Source: an uncultured Ignavibacteriota bacterium (GTDB lineage Bacteria > Bacteroidota > Ignavibacteria > UBA10030 > UBA8401). From it: 64,000 nt of DNA. Both the position numbers and the translations under genes were made by a program. The notes beneath the pieces are model-generated. The model did not search any database and was not told where the DNA came from. It was given only the letters and a program-made list of their open reading frames with translations. Where the stretch lies: assembly GCA_903884005.1 (NCBI GenBank), contig CAISDA010000059.1:56681-120680 (forward strand). Reading direction: 5' to 3'. Positions 10,676-20,164 of the stretch are shown here, piece by piece (the stretch's first letter is position 1; each line of letters starts with the position of its first letter).

Positions 10676-13624
10676 GTGCAAACGTATCATAAATATTCTT
10701 TACTCTTTATTCTGTGTGTGAACTTCGGCTTTGCTCAAAGCAGACTGCGTGTTCAAGATGACGCAAATCCCATTGATGCGGGAGAATATTCGACTCCATA
10801 TCAGTATTTGAGTCCCACGCCTAATTCAACATATAATACCGCACGCAGCAGTATAATAATGAGAGTGGGTTCGCTCATTGAGGAGGCATCGTTAACTGAA
10901 GGAACAATATCCGCTGTTGGTTCAAAAAGCGGAAAAATATCGGGTCAATTAATTCTTTCATCAGATTTATTGACCATTATTTATAAACCCCATAATCCAT
11001 TTCTTCCTGATGAAAAAGTCGAAATCACCATCAATGGAATAAGGACGATTGATGGTAAAAATGTGCCTTCCTTTGCTTTTGCATTTCTCATCGAGCCCGG
11101 TCTTCCAACACCAATTATACGTGCATTTGAAAATAGTGTGGAATCTTCGAGTAAAGAAAGAAACTACTCGAAATCGGCAACTGCCAACCTTCCCCAAATC
11201 AGAACCAATATTATAAAAGCATCTGCAATCGGTGACGGTAAAATATTTTTATCTGCGTATGGAGTTATTAACCAGAGTCTTAAAAGCGATCCCGCAATTT
11301 CATCATCTATAATGATTGTCAATAATGACGGGACGTTTCATTTCTCAAAAGACATCGGATCAAATCAGGGGGCCGGCTTAACTGATTTTAAAATGCATTC
11401 GAATGGTTTAATGAGCTATCCAAAAGTCCTGAAAAATTATCCATGGACCGGAGGAGGAGAAGTTATTCACATGGTCATGAATAGATCTTTTGCGGTCATT
11501 GATAGCTTTCAGATGGGGAACGGATACACTGCAGAAACTCATGATTTCGTGCTTCTTCCAAACGGACATGCATTGCTGATGGCCTATTATTTAGTGCCGA
11601 TTGATCTTAGTCAGATCGTTCCGGGCAGCAATCCAAATCCATTCATCGATGGCGCTGTGATCCAGGAATTAGATGCCGATAAGAATGTGGTATTCCAATG
11701 GAGAACCTGGGATTATGTAAACCCCCAAAATATCCCATGGAATTTAGTCCCGGGCAATACACAGCAAATTATAAATGTCTTTCATCTCAATTCAATTAAA
11801 TTAGATAATGATGGAAATCTTCTTCTCGGCACACCCGGGATGGGAATGAAAGTCAGCCGCCAAACAGGAAAAATAGTATGGATCATCGGCGGCATGTTGA
11901 ATCAGTTCACATTTACGAATGTCGCTCCTCAGGAAGCGCTCGGTGATTTCGGCGGACATACATTTCAACGATTAGCCAACGGCAATATTCTTGTTCTGGA
12001 CAACTCTCCCTTTCCATGGCAGACCGGTTATGGAACCATATCCTCGGAAGTTGTGGAGTACAAGATAAATGAAGACACAAAAATTGCTGAACTCGTCTGG
12101 AAATATAAACCGGAGATTAATATTTCGGGGTGGCACGCGGGGAGTGCGCAGCGGCTTTCGAATGGCAATACCGTTATCTGTTGGGGAGGGCCTCCGGCTG
12201 AGGGAAATGTTCAGATACCAATAATGACCGAAGTTACCAGCAGCGGAGAAAAAGTGTTTGAGCTGTTTTATGAAGGTTCCGAATTGGAAAGTTATCGGGC
12301 ATTCAGATTTCCTTTAGATGATGGCGTGCCCACGAGTGAGATTACCAAAATGGGAATACTTGCGCTGAATACATACGAATTCAAAGAAAACGGCAAAACC
12401 GATCCGGGCATTGCTATTAAAATTAATGAAATGACCGGTGTTGGTTATACTGTAATGACCGTAAAAAACTATTCGACCGCTCCTTCTGCTCCAGAGTTTA
12501 CCGGGAAGGCGCCTCTGGTGTTTCCGCGAAGAGTTGTCGTATCAAATTTCGGTATAGCCAGCATTAACGCGGATATTCGTTTCGATATTCAAAATTGGGG
12601 CGTGACCGACCCGACGAAGACGCTCATTTACTATAGAAAAAATGAAAACAAAGGAATGTTCATCCCTTTGGAAACAACATACAATTTTGTTACCGGAAAA
12701 CTCACAGCAAAATTCGATGGCTTCGGAGAATTCATCCTGGCAACACCAGATTTTGCGTCCCTGCTATTGGCACCAATTCCCAATGATCCTAAAAACGGGT
12801 CGTCCGTTAATTATAAAGTTCCTGTTCAAATCGCATGGAGTCCAATGGGATTTGCTAAAACGTATTCTTTACAGATATCATTGGACAGCAATTTTACCAA
12901 TGTGGTAATAGATGAGAAATCACTTAACGAATCGAAGTATACTCCGGCCATAGTGAAATCACATACGAATTATTATTGGCGGGTTAAGACTCAGAACGAT
13001 GCAGGCGACGGGCCCTGGTGTGCGACTCAATTGTTTAAAACTGTTGATCCATTTATTTTAATAAAGAAACCCAATGGCGGGGAACAATGGAATATTGGCC
13101 TGGAGTACTCCGTGGAATGGAATGCCAATATCAAAGAAAATGTGAACATTTCTCTTTTAAAAAATCAAACCGTTATTAAGAACATCACCACTACCGGTAA
13201 TTTGTTTTATTTATGGGAGATTCCTCTGACATTAATGTTAGCGGATGATTATACCATCCAAATCAGAAGCACCACAGACAGCACGCTGTTTGATGTGAGC
13301 GATCGGAAATTTTCGATCGTCAATACTGTTTCATCGGTCAACGAAAATGAAAATATTCCAACTACATTTTCTTTATCTCAGAATTTTCCCAATCCATTTA
13401 ACCCCGGGACTAGAATAGAATTCGCTTTACCGGTGAGCAGCTTCACCTCCATCGTCGTATATAATTCACTGGGACAAGAAGTATCACCTCTTGTGAACGA
13501 AGAACTGTCGAGGGGAAGGTATTCAGTAGAATGGAACGCATATAATTTCCCGTCCGGGGTGTATTACTGCCGTATGGTTTCCGGCAGTTATTCCGGCATT
13601 AAAAAACTTATTCTGCTGAAGTAA
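10676..13624 (+). CDS. Arylsulfotransferase (ASST)-family protein with T9SS type A C-terminal sorting domain
   Basis: GTG start after GGAGGA; ETHDFVLLPNGHALL, FHLNSIKLDNDGNLLLG, GGHTFQRLANGNILVLDNS, QRLSNGNTVICWGG; C-term FSLSQNFPNPFNPGTRIEF...SGVYYCRM...KKLILLK. Confidence 0.85.
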   Translation: MQTYHKYSLLFILCVNFGFAQSRLRVQDDANPIDAGEYSTPYQYLSPTPNSTYNTARSSIIMRVGSLIEEASLTEGTISAVGSKSGKISGQLILSSDLLTIIYKPHNPFLPDEKVEITINGIRTIDGKNVPSFAFAFLIEPGLPTPIIRAFENSVESSSKERNYSKSATANLPQIRTNIIKASAIGDGKIFLSAYGVINQSLKSDPAISSSIMIVNNDGTFHFSKDIGSNQGAGLTDFKMHSNGLMSYPKVLKNYPWTGGGEVIHMVMNRSFAVIDSFQMGNGYTAETHDFVLLPNGHALLMAYYLVPIDLSQIVPGSNPNPFIDGAVIQELDADKNVVFQWRTWDYVNPQNIPWNLVPGNTQQIINVFHLNSIKLDNDGNLLLGTPGMGMKVSRQTGKIVWIIGGMLNQFTFTNVAPQEALGDFGGHTFQRLANGNILVLDNSPFPWQTGYGTISSEVVEYKINEDTKIAELVWKYKPEINISGWHAGSAQRLSNGNTVICWGGPPAEGNVQIPIMTEVTSSGEKVFELFYEGSELESYRAFRFPLDDGVPTSEITKMGILALNTYEFKENGKTDPGIAIKINEMTGVGYTVMTVKNYSTAPSAPEFTGKAPLVFPRRVVVSNFGIASINADIRFDIQNWGVTDPTKTLIYYRKNENKGMFIPLETTYNFVTGKLTAKFDGFGEFILATPDFASLLLAPIPNDPKNGSSVNYKVPVQIAWSPMGFAKTYSLQISLDSNFTNVVIDEKSLNESKYTPAIVKSHTNYYWRVKTQNDAGDGPWCATQLFKTVDPFILIKKPNGGEQWNIGLEYSVEWNANIKENVNISLLKNQTVIKNITTTGNLFYLWEIPLTLMLADDYTIQIRSTTDSTLFDVSDRKFSIVNTVSSVNENENIPTTFSLSQNFPNPFNPGTRIEFALPVSSFTSIVVYNSLGQEVSPLVNEELSRGRYSVEWNAYNFPSGVYYCRMVSGSYSGIKKLILLK

Positions 13625-13884
13625 GTGAAAGCCGGATTGATTGTATCCCTCTGTTGATTCGTTGCTGCAATTATTGCTATAGAATCCGTTTTCGCAACAG
13701 CGCGCCTGTGCGTTCGGACGAGGCCGCAAGCGAACAACCGCGATACGGATCTGGCGAGATCATTGCACTATTGTGACAACATTCATTGCGGAAATTGGTA
13801 TATTCCTTCAAAGGCGTTGGCCGCCTTCACACGTTCAATAAAAAATTCATCATATCACACACTCACAAAACACGAGGTGATCCG

Positions 13885-14778
13885 ATGATACAGAAATCCG
13901 GCAATCTCCTGCTCTTCCTTGTTTTGAACACCATGGGTTGCACCGAAGACAATTCAACCCTGACCGTGCAAGCTCCAATTCAGCAACCGCCGGCGCCGTC
14001 AAGTTCTGTCACTGTTGCCGGCGGGACAATCGCCATGGGAGGCGATGGGGCAACCGACGGTAAACCGATTCATTCCGTGACGGTGGGTTCTTTTATCATC
14101 GAAAAATATGAGATCTCATTCGATGCATGGACTACAGTGCGCGAGTGGGGATTGACGCATGGGTACACGGATTTGCCTGCAGCTCAACACGGTTACAGGC
14201 CTGTCGGTACTGGCAATCCGGCCGCCAGGATGAGCTGGTATGATGTTGTAAAATGGTGCAATGCACGGTCGGAGAAGGAATCGATGACTCCCGTCTTCTA
14301 TACGGACAGCACACAGACGCGTGTCTACCGTACCGGCGATTATAATCTTCCGACTGCCGCCGTGCTCTGGACAGCGAACGGATACCGGCTGCCGACAGAA
14401 GCAGAGTGGGAATTTGCAGCGCGAGGCGGGACCAAATCCCACAATTGTTCGTACAGCGGCAGCAATAACATAGACAGTGTTGCCTGGTATAGTTCGAATT
14501 CCGAATTCAGCACACATCCGATCGCATCGAAGTTTCCGAATGAACTTGGTCTCTATGATATGAGCGGCAACGCCGCCGAGTGGTGCTGGGATGTGTATGC
14601 TCCATATTCGAGTAACGCGCAGACCGATCCGAAAGGCGGGGAAGGCGGTAACATACGCGTGGTGCGCGGAGGCTCCTGGATGAGCGGAGTGAGCTCCTGC
14701 CGCCCTCCATATCGCGAAAGCAGCCTCGCCTCCGTTCGCGCCGATAATATAGGGTGCAGGCTGGTCCGATCGAAATAG
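13885..14778 (+). CDS. FGE-sulfatase (SUMF1)-domain lipoprotein
   Basis: LNTMGC lipobox; NGYRLPTEAEWEFAARGG, DMSGNAAEWCWDVY, RVVRGGSWMSG, GCRLVRS. Confidence 0.88.
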   Translation: MIQKSGNLLLFLVLNTMGCTEDNSTLTVQAPIQQPPAPSSSVTVAGGTIAMGGDGATDGKPIHSVTVGSFIIEKYEISFDAWTTVREWGLTHGYTDLPAAQHGYRPVGTGNPAARMSWYDVVKWCNARSEKESMTPVFYTDSTQTRVYRTGDYNLPTAAVLWTANGYRLPTEAEWEFAARGGTKSHNCSYSGSNNIDSVAWYSSNSEFSTHPIASKFPNELGLYDMSGNAAEWCWDVYAPYSSNAQTDPKGGEGGNIRVVRGGSWMSGVSSCRPPYRESSLASVRADNIGCRLVRSK

Positions 14779-15099
14779 GCCATGCCGGACTTCATACGGT
14801 CTGCTCGGTGTCGATAGAATATCAAGTGAAAACTATATTCGCATTTTAAAACAGGCGTTTATTGCTTTTCGAGTTGGGTCTTTTTCCCGCAATATTCGAA
14901 CTGAATTCTGCCGGAATGGAGATACAGTATGGGCCCATGGTGGTTTCATTCGGATTCTCAGTCTATATGCTGGCACTCGCCGGTGTGCACATTCGAATGA
15001 TTCGCCTGAAATGAGTTGATGGGAATCCGATGTCATTCATATACATGGACCAACAATGAAAACCAAACATTCTCTCGCCCTATCAACCCGGATGAAGAC

Positions 15100-17553
15100 A
15101 TGAAACACATTCTCTTGGTTGTATTGTTCACGACCGTGTCGGTTTCACAATCGTGGATACGGATCAACCAGCTTGGCTACACACCGCATGCAATAAAAAA
15201 TGCCGTCCTCGTTTCGAAGGACCGCTCCTTTCATACTGCGAATTTTTGCGTGCGCGATGCCCTCACAAACAATGTCGTATTCACATCCGAAAAAGTTACA
15301 GCGTGCGGGGGATACGGCCCCTTCTCTTATTCATTCAGGTTGGATTTTTCGGAGCTCGATAGCCCTGGCGCATATTATGTAGAAATAGACTCCGTCCGAT
15401 CGCCCAATTTTAAAATTGACGCCAACATCTATAACGGTTCGGCGGATTTTTTGCTGAACTACATGCGGCAGCAGCGAAGCGGGTACAATCCGTCTCTCAT
15501 GGATTCCTGTCATACGCACGACGGGTTCATTATCTACCATCCAACGCTCGATTCCACTCATATCGATGTTGCAGGCGGCTGGCACGATGCGTCCGATTAT
15601 TTGCAATATGTCACCACATCGGCGACTGCCGCGTTCCAACTGCTTTTTTCTTTCGACCAACATCCTCACGCGTTCAACGATCTGTATGGCGCGAATGGCA
15701 TCGCCGGTGCAAACGGCATCCCCGATGTTCTTGATGAAGCAAAATGGGGGCTCGATTGGCTGGTGAAAATGAATCCTTCCGATGGATCGTTTTTCAACCA
15801 AATCGCCGACGATCGGGACCATCGCGGCTTCCGGCTGCCGACCGAAGATACCGTACAGTACGGGAAGGGAAAAGAACGTCCGGTTTATTATATCAATGGA
15901 ACACCGCAGGGCATCTATCAGTACAAAAACCGAACAACAGGCGTCGCATCGAGTGTTGCAAAATTTGCATCTGCATTTGCTCTCGGGTCTACTTTGCTGA
16001 AAGAGTATTATCCGGAGTTTTCCAGGGAATTGAAGGCAAAGGCCATCGACGCCTACGCCTACGCGAAAAAATATCCCGGTGTGTGCCAGACCGCGCCGTG
16101 CCGCGCACCGTATTTTTATGAAGAAGCAAACTGGGCAGACGATATGGAATTGGCTGCCGCTCAGTTATTTGCGGTAACACACGATCGTTCCTATCGCGCC
16201 GACGCCGTCTCGTTCGGCCGGAAAGAACCGATCACCCCATGGCTTGGCGCCGATACCGCAAAACATTACGAATGGTATCCGTTTGTCAATCTTGGACATT
16301 ACCTTATCGCAGAACACAGCGCTCAGGAACAGCATGAGTTTGCCGATTTCTACCGGGCAGGAATCGAAAAAGTGTATCGAAAAGGGGAGACCAATCCCTT
16401 TCGCTTTGGCGTCCCGTTCATTTGGTGCTCTAACAATTTGGTCAGTTCGCTGCTGACTCAGATTCACTTATATCGGGCGCTTTCCAACGACCATCGCTAC
16501 GATTCGATGGAAGCCGCTTTGCGCGATTGGCTGTTGGGGTGTAATCCCTGGGGCACAAGCATGATCGTTGGATTTCCCCGCAGCGGCGACTCTCCGTCCG
16601 ATCCGCATTCCGCATTGACGCACGTATACGGCCGCCCGATCGATGGCGGTTTGGTCGATGGTCCGGTGTACCGTTCCATTTATAATGCCCACAAAAAATA
16701 TATTAGTGTGAACGGAAACGATGAGTACGCACAATTTCAGTCGGACCTTGCGGTCTACCACGATTTTTGGGGAGATTATACCAGCAACGAACCGACGATG
16801 GACGGCACTGCAGGGTTAACAATGTACCTTTCTTCGCTGGAACATTCGACGCAGCCCGCCCTCGTCCATTCCATCCTCTCGCACGGGGCAATTATCCGTT
16901 TTGACACAACGCAGAAAAACATCTATTTGGCCTTTACCGGCCATGAGTTTGCCGATGGAGCCGAAACAATCATGAAGGCTTTAAAACGAAACAACGTCAA
17001 GGCGTCGTTCTTTTTTACGGGGGATTTTTATCGCTCTCCTTCGCACTCGAAAATAATTACCGCGTTGCGGAAAGCAGGGCATTATCTGGGCGGGCATTCC
17101 GATGCTCATGTGCTCTATGCGCCGTGGGAACATCGGGACTCGCTGCTTGTTACAAAACGTGAATTTTTTACAGATCTGAAAAACAATTACACAGAGATGG
17201 CAAAATTCGGGATTTCCAAAAAAGAGGCGCGCTTTTTTCTTCCGCCGTATGAGTGGTACAATCAAACGATCGCTGACTGGACTGACGAGGCAGGATTGAC
17301 ATTGGTGAACTTTACACCGGGAACATCTTCAAATGCCGACTACACGACACCGGATATGAAGAACTATGTGCCGGCGGACACGATCGCACACCGGATACTG
17401 GCATACGAACGGCGAAGCAGTTCCGGATTAAAAGGCTTCATTCTCCTGTCGCATTTCGGAACCGATCCCTCACGAACTGAAAAATTTTACTCTCGGCTCG
17501 ACGCTCTGATCAAAGAACTCAGGCAGCGTGGATATACGTTCAAACGATTGTGA
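15100..17553 (+). CDS. Glycoside hydrolase family 9 (CelD_N + GH9) fused to C-terminal polysaccharide-deacetylase-like domain
   Basis: Signal peptide MKHILLVVLFTTVSVSQS; IRINQLGY, GGWHDASDYLQY, LLGCNPWGTSMI, SNEPTMDGTA; C-term NVKASFFFTGDF, GGHSDAHVLYAPW, FLPPYEWYN. Confidence 0.88.
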   Translation: MKHILLVVLFTTVSVSQSWIRINQLGYTPHAIKNAVLVSKDRSFHTANFCVRDALTNNVVFTSEKVTACGGYGPFSYSFRLDFSELDSPGAYYVEIDSVRSPNFKIDANIYNGSADFLLNYMRQQRSGYNPSLMDSCHTHDGFIIYHPTLDSTHIDVAGGWHDASDYLQYVTTSATAAFQLLFSFDQHPHAFNDLYGANGIAGANGIPDVLDEAKWGLDWLVKMNPSDGSFFNQIADDRDHRGFRLPTEDTVQYGKGKERPVYYINGTPQGIYQYKNRTTGVASSVAKFASAFALGSTLLKEYYPEFSRELKAKAIDAYAYAKKYPGVCQTAPCRAPYFYEEANWADDMELAAAQLFAVTHDRSYRADAVSFGRKEPITPWLGADTAKHYEWYPFVNLGHYLIAEHSAQEQHEFADFYRAGIEKVYRKGETNPFRFGVPFIWCSNNLVSSLLTQIHLYRALSNDHRYDSMEAALRDWLLGCNPWGTSMIVGFPRSGDSPSDPHSALTHVYGRPIDGGLVDGPVYRSIYNAHKKYISVNGNDEYAQFQSDLAVYHDFWGDYTSNEPTMDGTAGLTMYLSSLEHSTQPALVHSILSHGAIIRFDTTQKNIYLAFTGHEFADGAETIMKALKRNNVKASFFFTGDFYRSPSHSKIITALRKAGHYLGGHSDAHVLYAPWEHRDSLLVTKREFFTDLKNNYTEMAKFGISKKEARFFLPPYEWYNQTIADWTDEAGLTLVNFTPGTSSNADYTTPDMKNYVPADTIAHRILAYERRSSSGLKGFILLSHFGTDPSRTEKFYSRLDALIKELRQRGYTFKRL

Positions 17554-17603
17554 CGTGGAAGGATTATACGCACAGCCTGCTGCAACGGAGAGGTCAGGCG
17601 GAG

Positions 17604-18288
17604 ATGCACCCCCAAAATCCTTTCGCTCTTCCTTCTGCTACTCGTTTCATCTTCCTTTTTGAACGCTCAATCAACGATTGTCGGTCACTGGGAAGGAGCT
17701 ATCAAGATTCAGGGACAAGCATTGCTCATCAAAGTTGATTTCACGTCGTCCGCCGACACACTTGTCGCGACGATGGACATTCCACCCCAAAACGCGGCTG
17801 GGCTCTCCTTAAAGAACGTTTCATTCGAATCGCCCATGGTCCATTTTGAACTTGCCGCCGGACCCGGACTCGCCTTACTCGATGGTGAAATGAAGGGAGA
17901 TTCCCTCAAAGGGATATTTATGCAAGCGGGCGTGACGGGGTCGTTCTTTCTTGTGCGGAGTGAGGCACAACAGGCTCACGCTCCCGTTGAAGAAATCGTT
18001 CCCTATAAGAAAGAAGAAGTTGTTTTCCTGAATGACAGCATCAAGTTGGCTGGAACGCTTACACTTCCGCCGACGAAGGGACCGCACCCGGCTGTGATCA
18101 TGATCACTGGGAGCGGGCCCCAAAACAGAGATGAAGAACTGTTCGGATTTAAGCCGTTCAAGATAATCGCCGACCATTTTACGAGGAAGGGAATCGCCGT
18201 CCTCCGGTATGACGATCGCGGTGTCGGCGGCTCGACGCAGTACATTGATAGCAAGACGTATACCAAGTGCACGTTATGCGGAGCTTAA
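17604..18288 (+). pseudogene. Alpha/beta hydrolase (N-terminal portion), frameshifted in the signal peptide and truncated at the C-terminus
   Basis: ATG 17604 is out of frame with the 17659 ORF by one base; deleting one C of CCCCC (17609-17613) gives MHPKILSLFLLLLVSSSFLNAQS, a complete signal peptide. ORF ends soon after AVLRYDDRGVGGST, before the catalytic Ser/His regions expected in this fold. Confidence 0.75.
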
Positions 18289-18307
18289 CCGGTCTATTCC
18301 TCGTATA

Positions 18308-18383
18308 ATGAGCTAAATAATATTAGCGTATCGATCATTAAATGGCTATATTATGAGCGATAAGAGTGGCTTGTATCGCTCAT
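18308..18383 (+). promoter_or_regulatory. Inverted-repeat operator candidates upstream of fic
   Basis: ATGAGCGATA-n11-TATCGCTCAT (18353-18383, perfect 10-bp arms) and aatgaGCTAAataataTTAGCgtatcgatcatt upstream. Confidence 0.65.
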
Positions 18384-18393
18384 GGAGATTAAC

Positions 18394-19509
18394 ATGATTT
18401 GGAATTGGCAGCAACCCGATTGGCCGCAGTTTCGATACGAAAAAGCTCAGCGTGAAGTCCAGGAAGACTGCTTCCTGCATTCAGCAGGGATCTTGCTGGG
18501 CGTGATCAAACATTTAGACGCTGATGCTCACGAGAAGTTGCGCATTGAACTCATCACCAACGAAGCGCTTCAAACGTCTGCGATTGAAGGCGAAATTCTG
18601 GACCGCGAGAGCGTACAATCCTCCCTTCGCCGGCAGTTTGGTTTACAAACCGATGATCGCCGCATTCCGCCGCGAGAGCAAGGAATCGCAGGGATGATGG
18701 TTGAACTATACAAGACCTTCGCTGAGCCGCTCACTCATGAAACACTTTTTCATTGGCACACACTTCTCACTCAAGGCCGAACAGACTTAAGAGACATCGG
18801 TTGCTATCGAACGCATGAAGAGCCCATGCAGGTGGTCTCAGCGCGATTGGATCGGCCTACTGTTCATTTTGAAGCGCCACCCTCCCGCAATGTTCATAAA
18901 GAAATGGATCACTTTGTGGAATGGTTCAATCGAACGGTACCTGGAGGCCCCAACCCTTTGCCTCCTGTCACACGATCCGGAATCGCGCATCTATATTTTG
19001 TCACCATCCATCCATTTGAAGACGGTAACGGACGCGTGGGGCGGGCGATCGCGGAAAAGGCGCTCGCTCAGAGTTTGGGGCATCCCACACTTCTGGCATT
19101 GGCCGACGCGATCAAGCGCAGACAGAAGGAATACTACCGCGCTTTGGAAGAGGCCAATAAAGACAATGATATTTCTTCGTGGCTCGCATGGTTTGCCGAC
19201 ACCGTTTTAGACGCACAAAGCACCACGCAAATGCGGGTCGAGTTCCTGGTTGAAAAAACAAAGCTGTTGGATCGATTAAGGGGGCAGCTGAATCAACGTC
19301 AGGAAAAAGCGTTGCTTCGGATGTTCCAGGAAGGCCCCGATGGTTTCAAAGGCGGTATGAGTGCCGAGAAATACATCGCGATCGCTCCTACGTCGCCTGC
19401 AACAGCCACGCGTGACCTGCAGGATCTCGTCGAAAAAGGGGCTCTTGTTCGTAAAGGTGAACGTAAACACACGCGGTATTATCTATCCGTTATATCCGAT
19501 CATCCCTGA
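18394..19509 (+). CDS. Fic-domain protein (DUF4172/Fic_N N-terminus, C-terminal winged-helix-like segment); alternative start 18382
   Basis: WNWQQPDWPQFRYE, TSAIEGE inhibitory-type motif, HPFEDGNGRVGRAI Fic motif, C-term TATRDLQDLVEKGALVRKGERKHTRYYLS. Confidence 0.93.
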   Translation: MIWNWQQPDWPQFRYEKAQREVQEDCFLHSAGILLGVIKHLDADAHEKLRIELITNEALQTSAIEGEILDRESVQSSLRRQFGLQTDDRRIPPREQGIAGMMVELYKTFAEPLTHETLFHWHTLLTQGRTDLRDIGCYRTHEEPMQVVSARLDRPTVHFEAPPSRNVHKEMDHFVEWFNRTVPGGPNPLPPVTRSGIAHLYFVTIHPFEDGNGRVGRAIAEKALAQSLGHPTLLALADAIKRRQKEYYRALEEANKDNDISSWLAWFADTVLDAQSTTQMRVEFLVEKTKLLDRLRGQLNQRQEKALLRMFQEGPDGFKGGMSAEKYIAIAPTSPATATRDLQDLVEKGALVRKGERKHTRYYLSVISDHP

Positions 19510-19621
19510 AGCAGCGCGACTGCGCGATCCGGCAGCTCTGCAATCGCGTCCGAACGACTGCTCGATTAATGCATTGCAGTGCCCGAAATTGGGGGATAAA
19601 AAACAATGTCTGGAATTGGCC

Positions 19622-20164
19622 ATGAAGATAGAAACTAATCTGGAGACCATCAAATCGATCGGGAAAGAGAAGGAAGAGGAAAATTGGAAATTCCGTTCCT
19701 ATCTAAAAGACTTGCACGGCGTTGATCTTGATGCAATCGTTCAAAAGTTATATGCTGATGTTTCATCACACATTGATTGCACACAATGTGCAAACTGCTG
19801 CAGGGCCATGTATCCAAGTTTAGATGAAGAAGATGTTGTTGCGTTTTCATCACACATGAATAAAAGCATTGAAGAATTCATCACTGAATATTTGATAGAG
19901 TCTAATGAAGAAAAAAATAAATACAATTTCAATTCCGTCCCTTGCCCATTTCTAGCAGAGAACAAGTGTACTCATTATGCCGGCCGGCCGAAAGATTGTA
20001 AGTCGTATCCCCATCTACAGAAAGAAAATTTTACATTCCGATTAATGAGTGTTATCGAAAATTATTCGATCTGTCCCATTGTCTTTAACGTGTACGAACG
20101 ATTAAAGACGGAAATATGGCGAAAGCTAATGTACGAGAACATCATCGGTGGGTCACCGGCATAA
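19622..20164 (+). CDS. YkgJ-family cysteine cluster protein (zinc/iron-chelating)
   Basis: HIDCTQCANCCRAMYPSL, CPFLAENKCTHYAGRPKDCKSYP cysteine pattern. Confidence 0.85.
   Translation: MKIETNLETIKSIGKEKEEENWKFRSYLKDLHGVDLDAIVQKLYADVSSHIDCTQCANCCRAMYPSLDEEDVVAFSSHMNKSIEEFITEYLIESNEEKNKYNFNSVPCPFLAENKCTHYAGRPKDCKSYPHLQKENFTFRLMSVIENYSICPIVFNVYERLKTEIWRKLMYENIIGGSPA

Noticed and set aside
18258-18290. GTTATGC-gga-GCTTAAC resembling integron attC core boxes at the hydrolase truncation
   Set aside because: Boxes are in the wrong order for an attC, no second site was seen after fic and there is no integrase in the window; too weak to claim.
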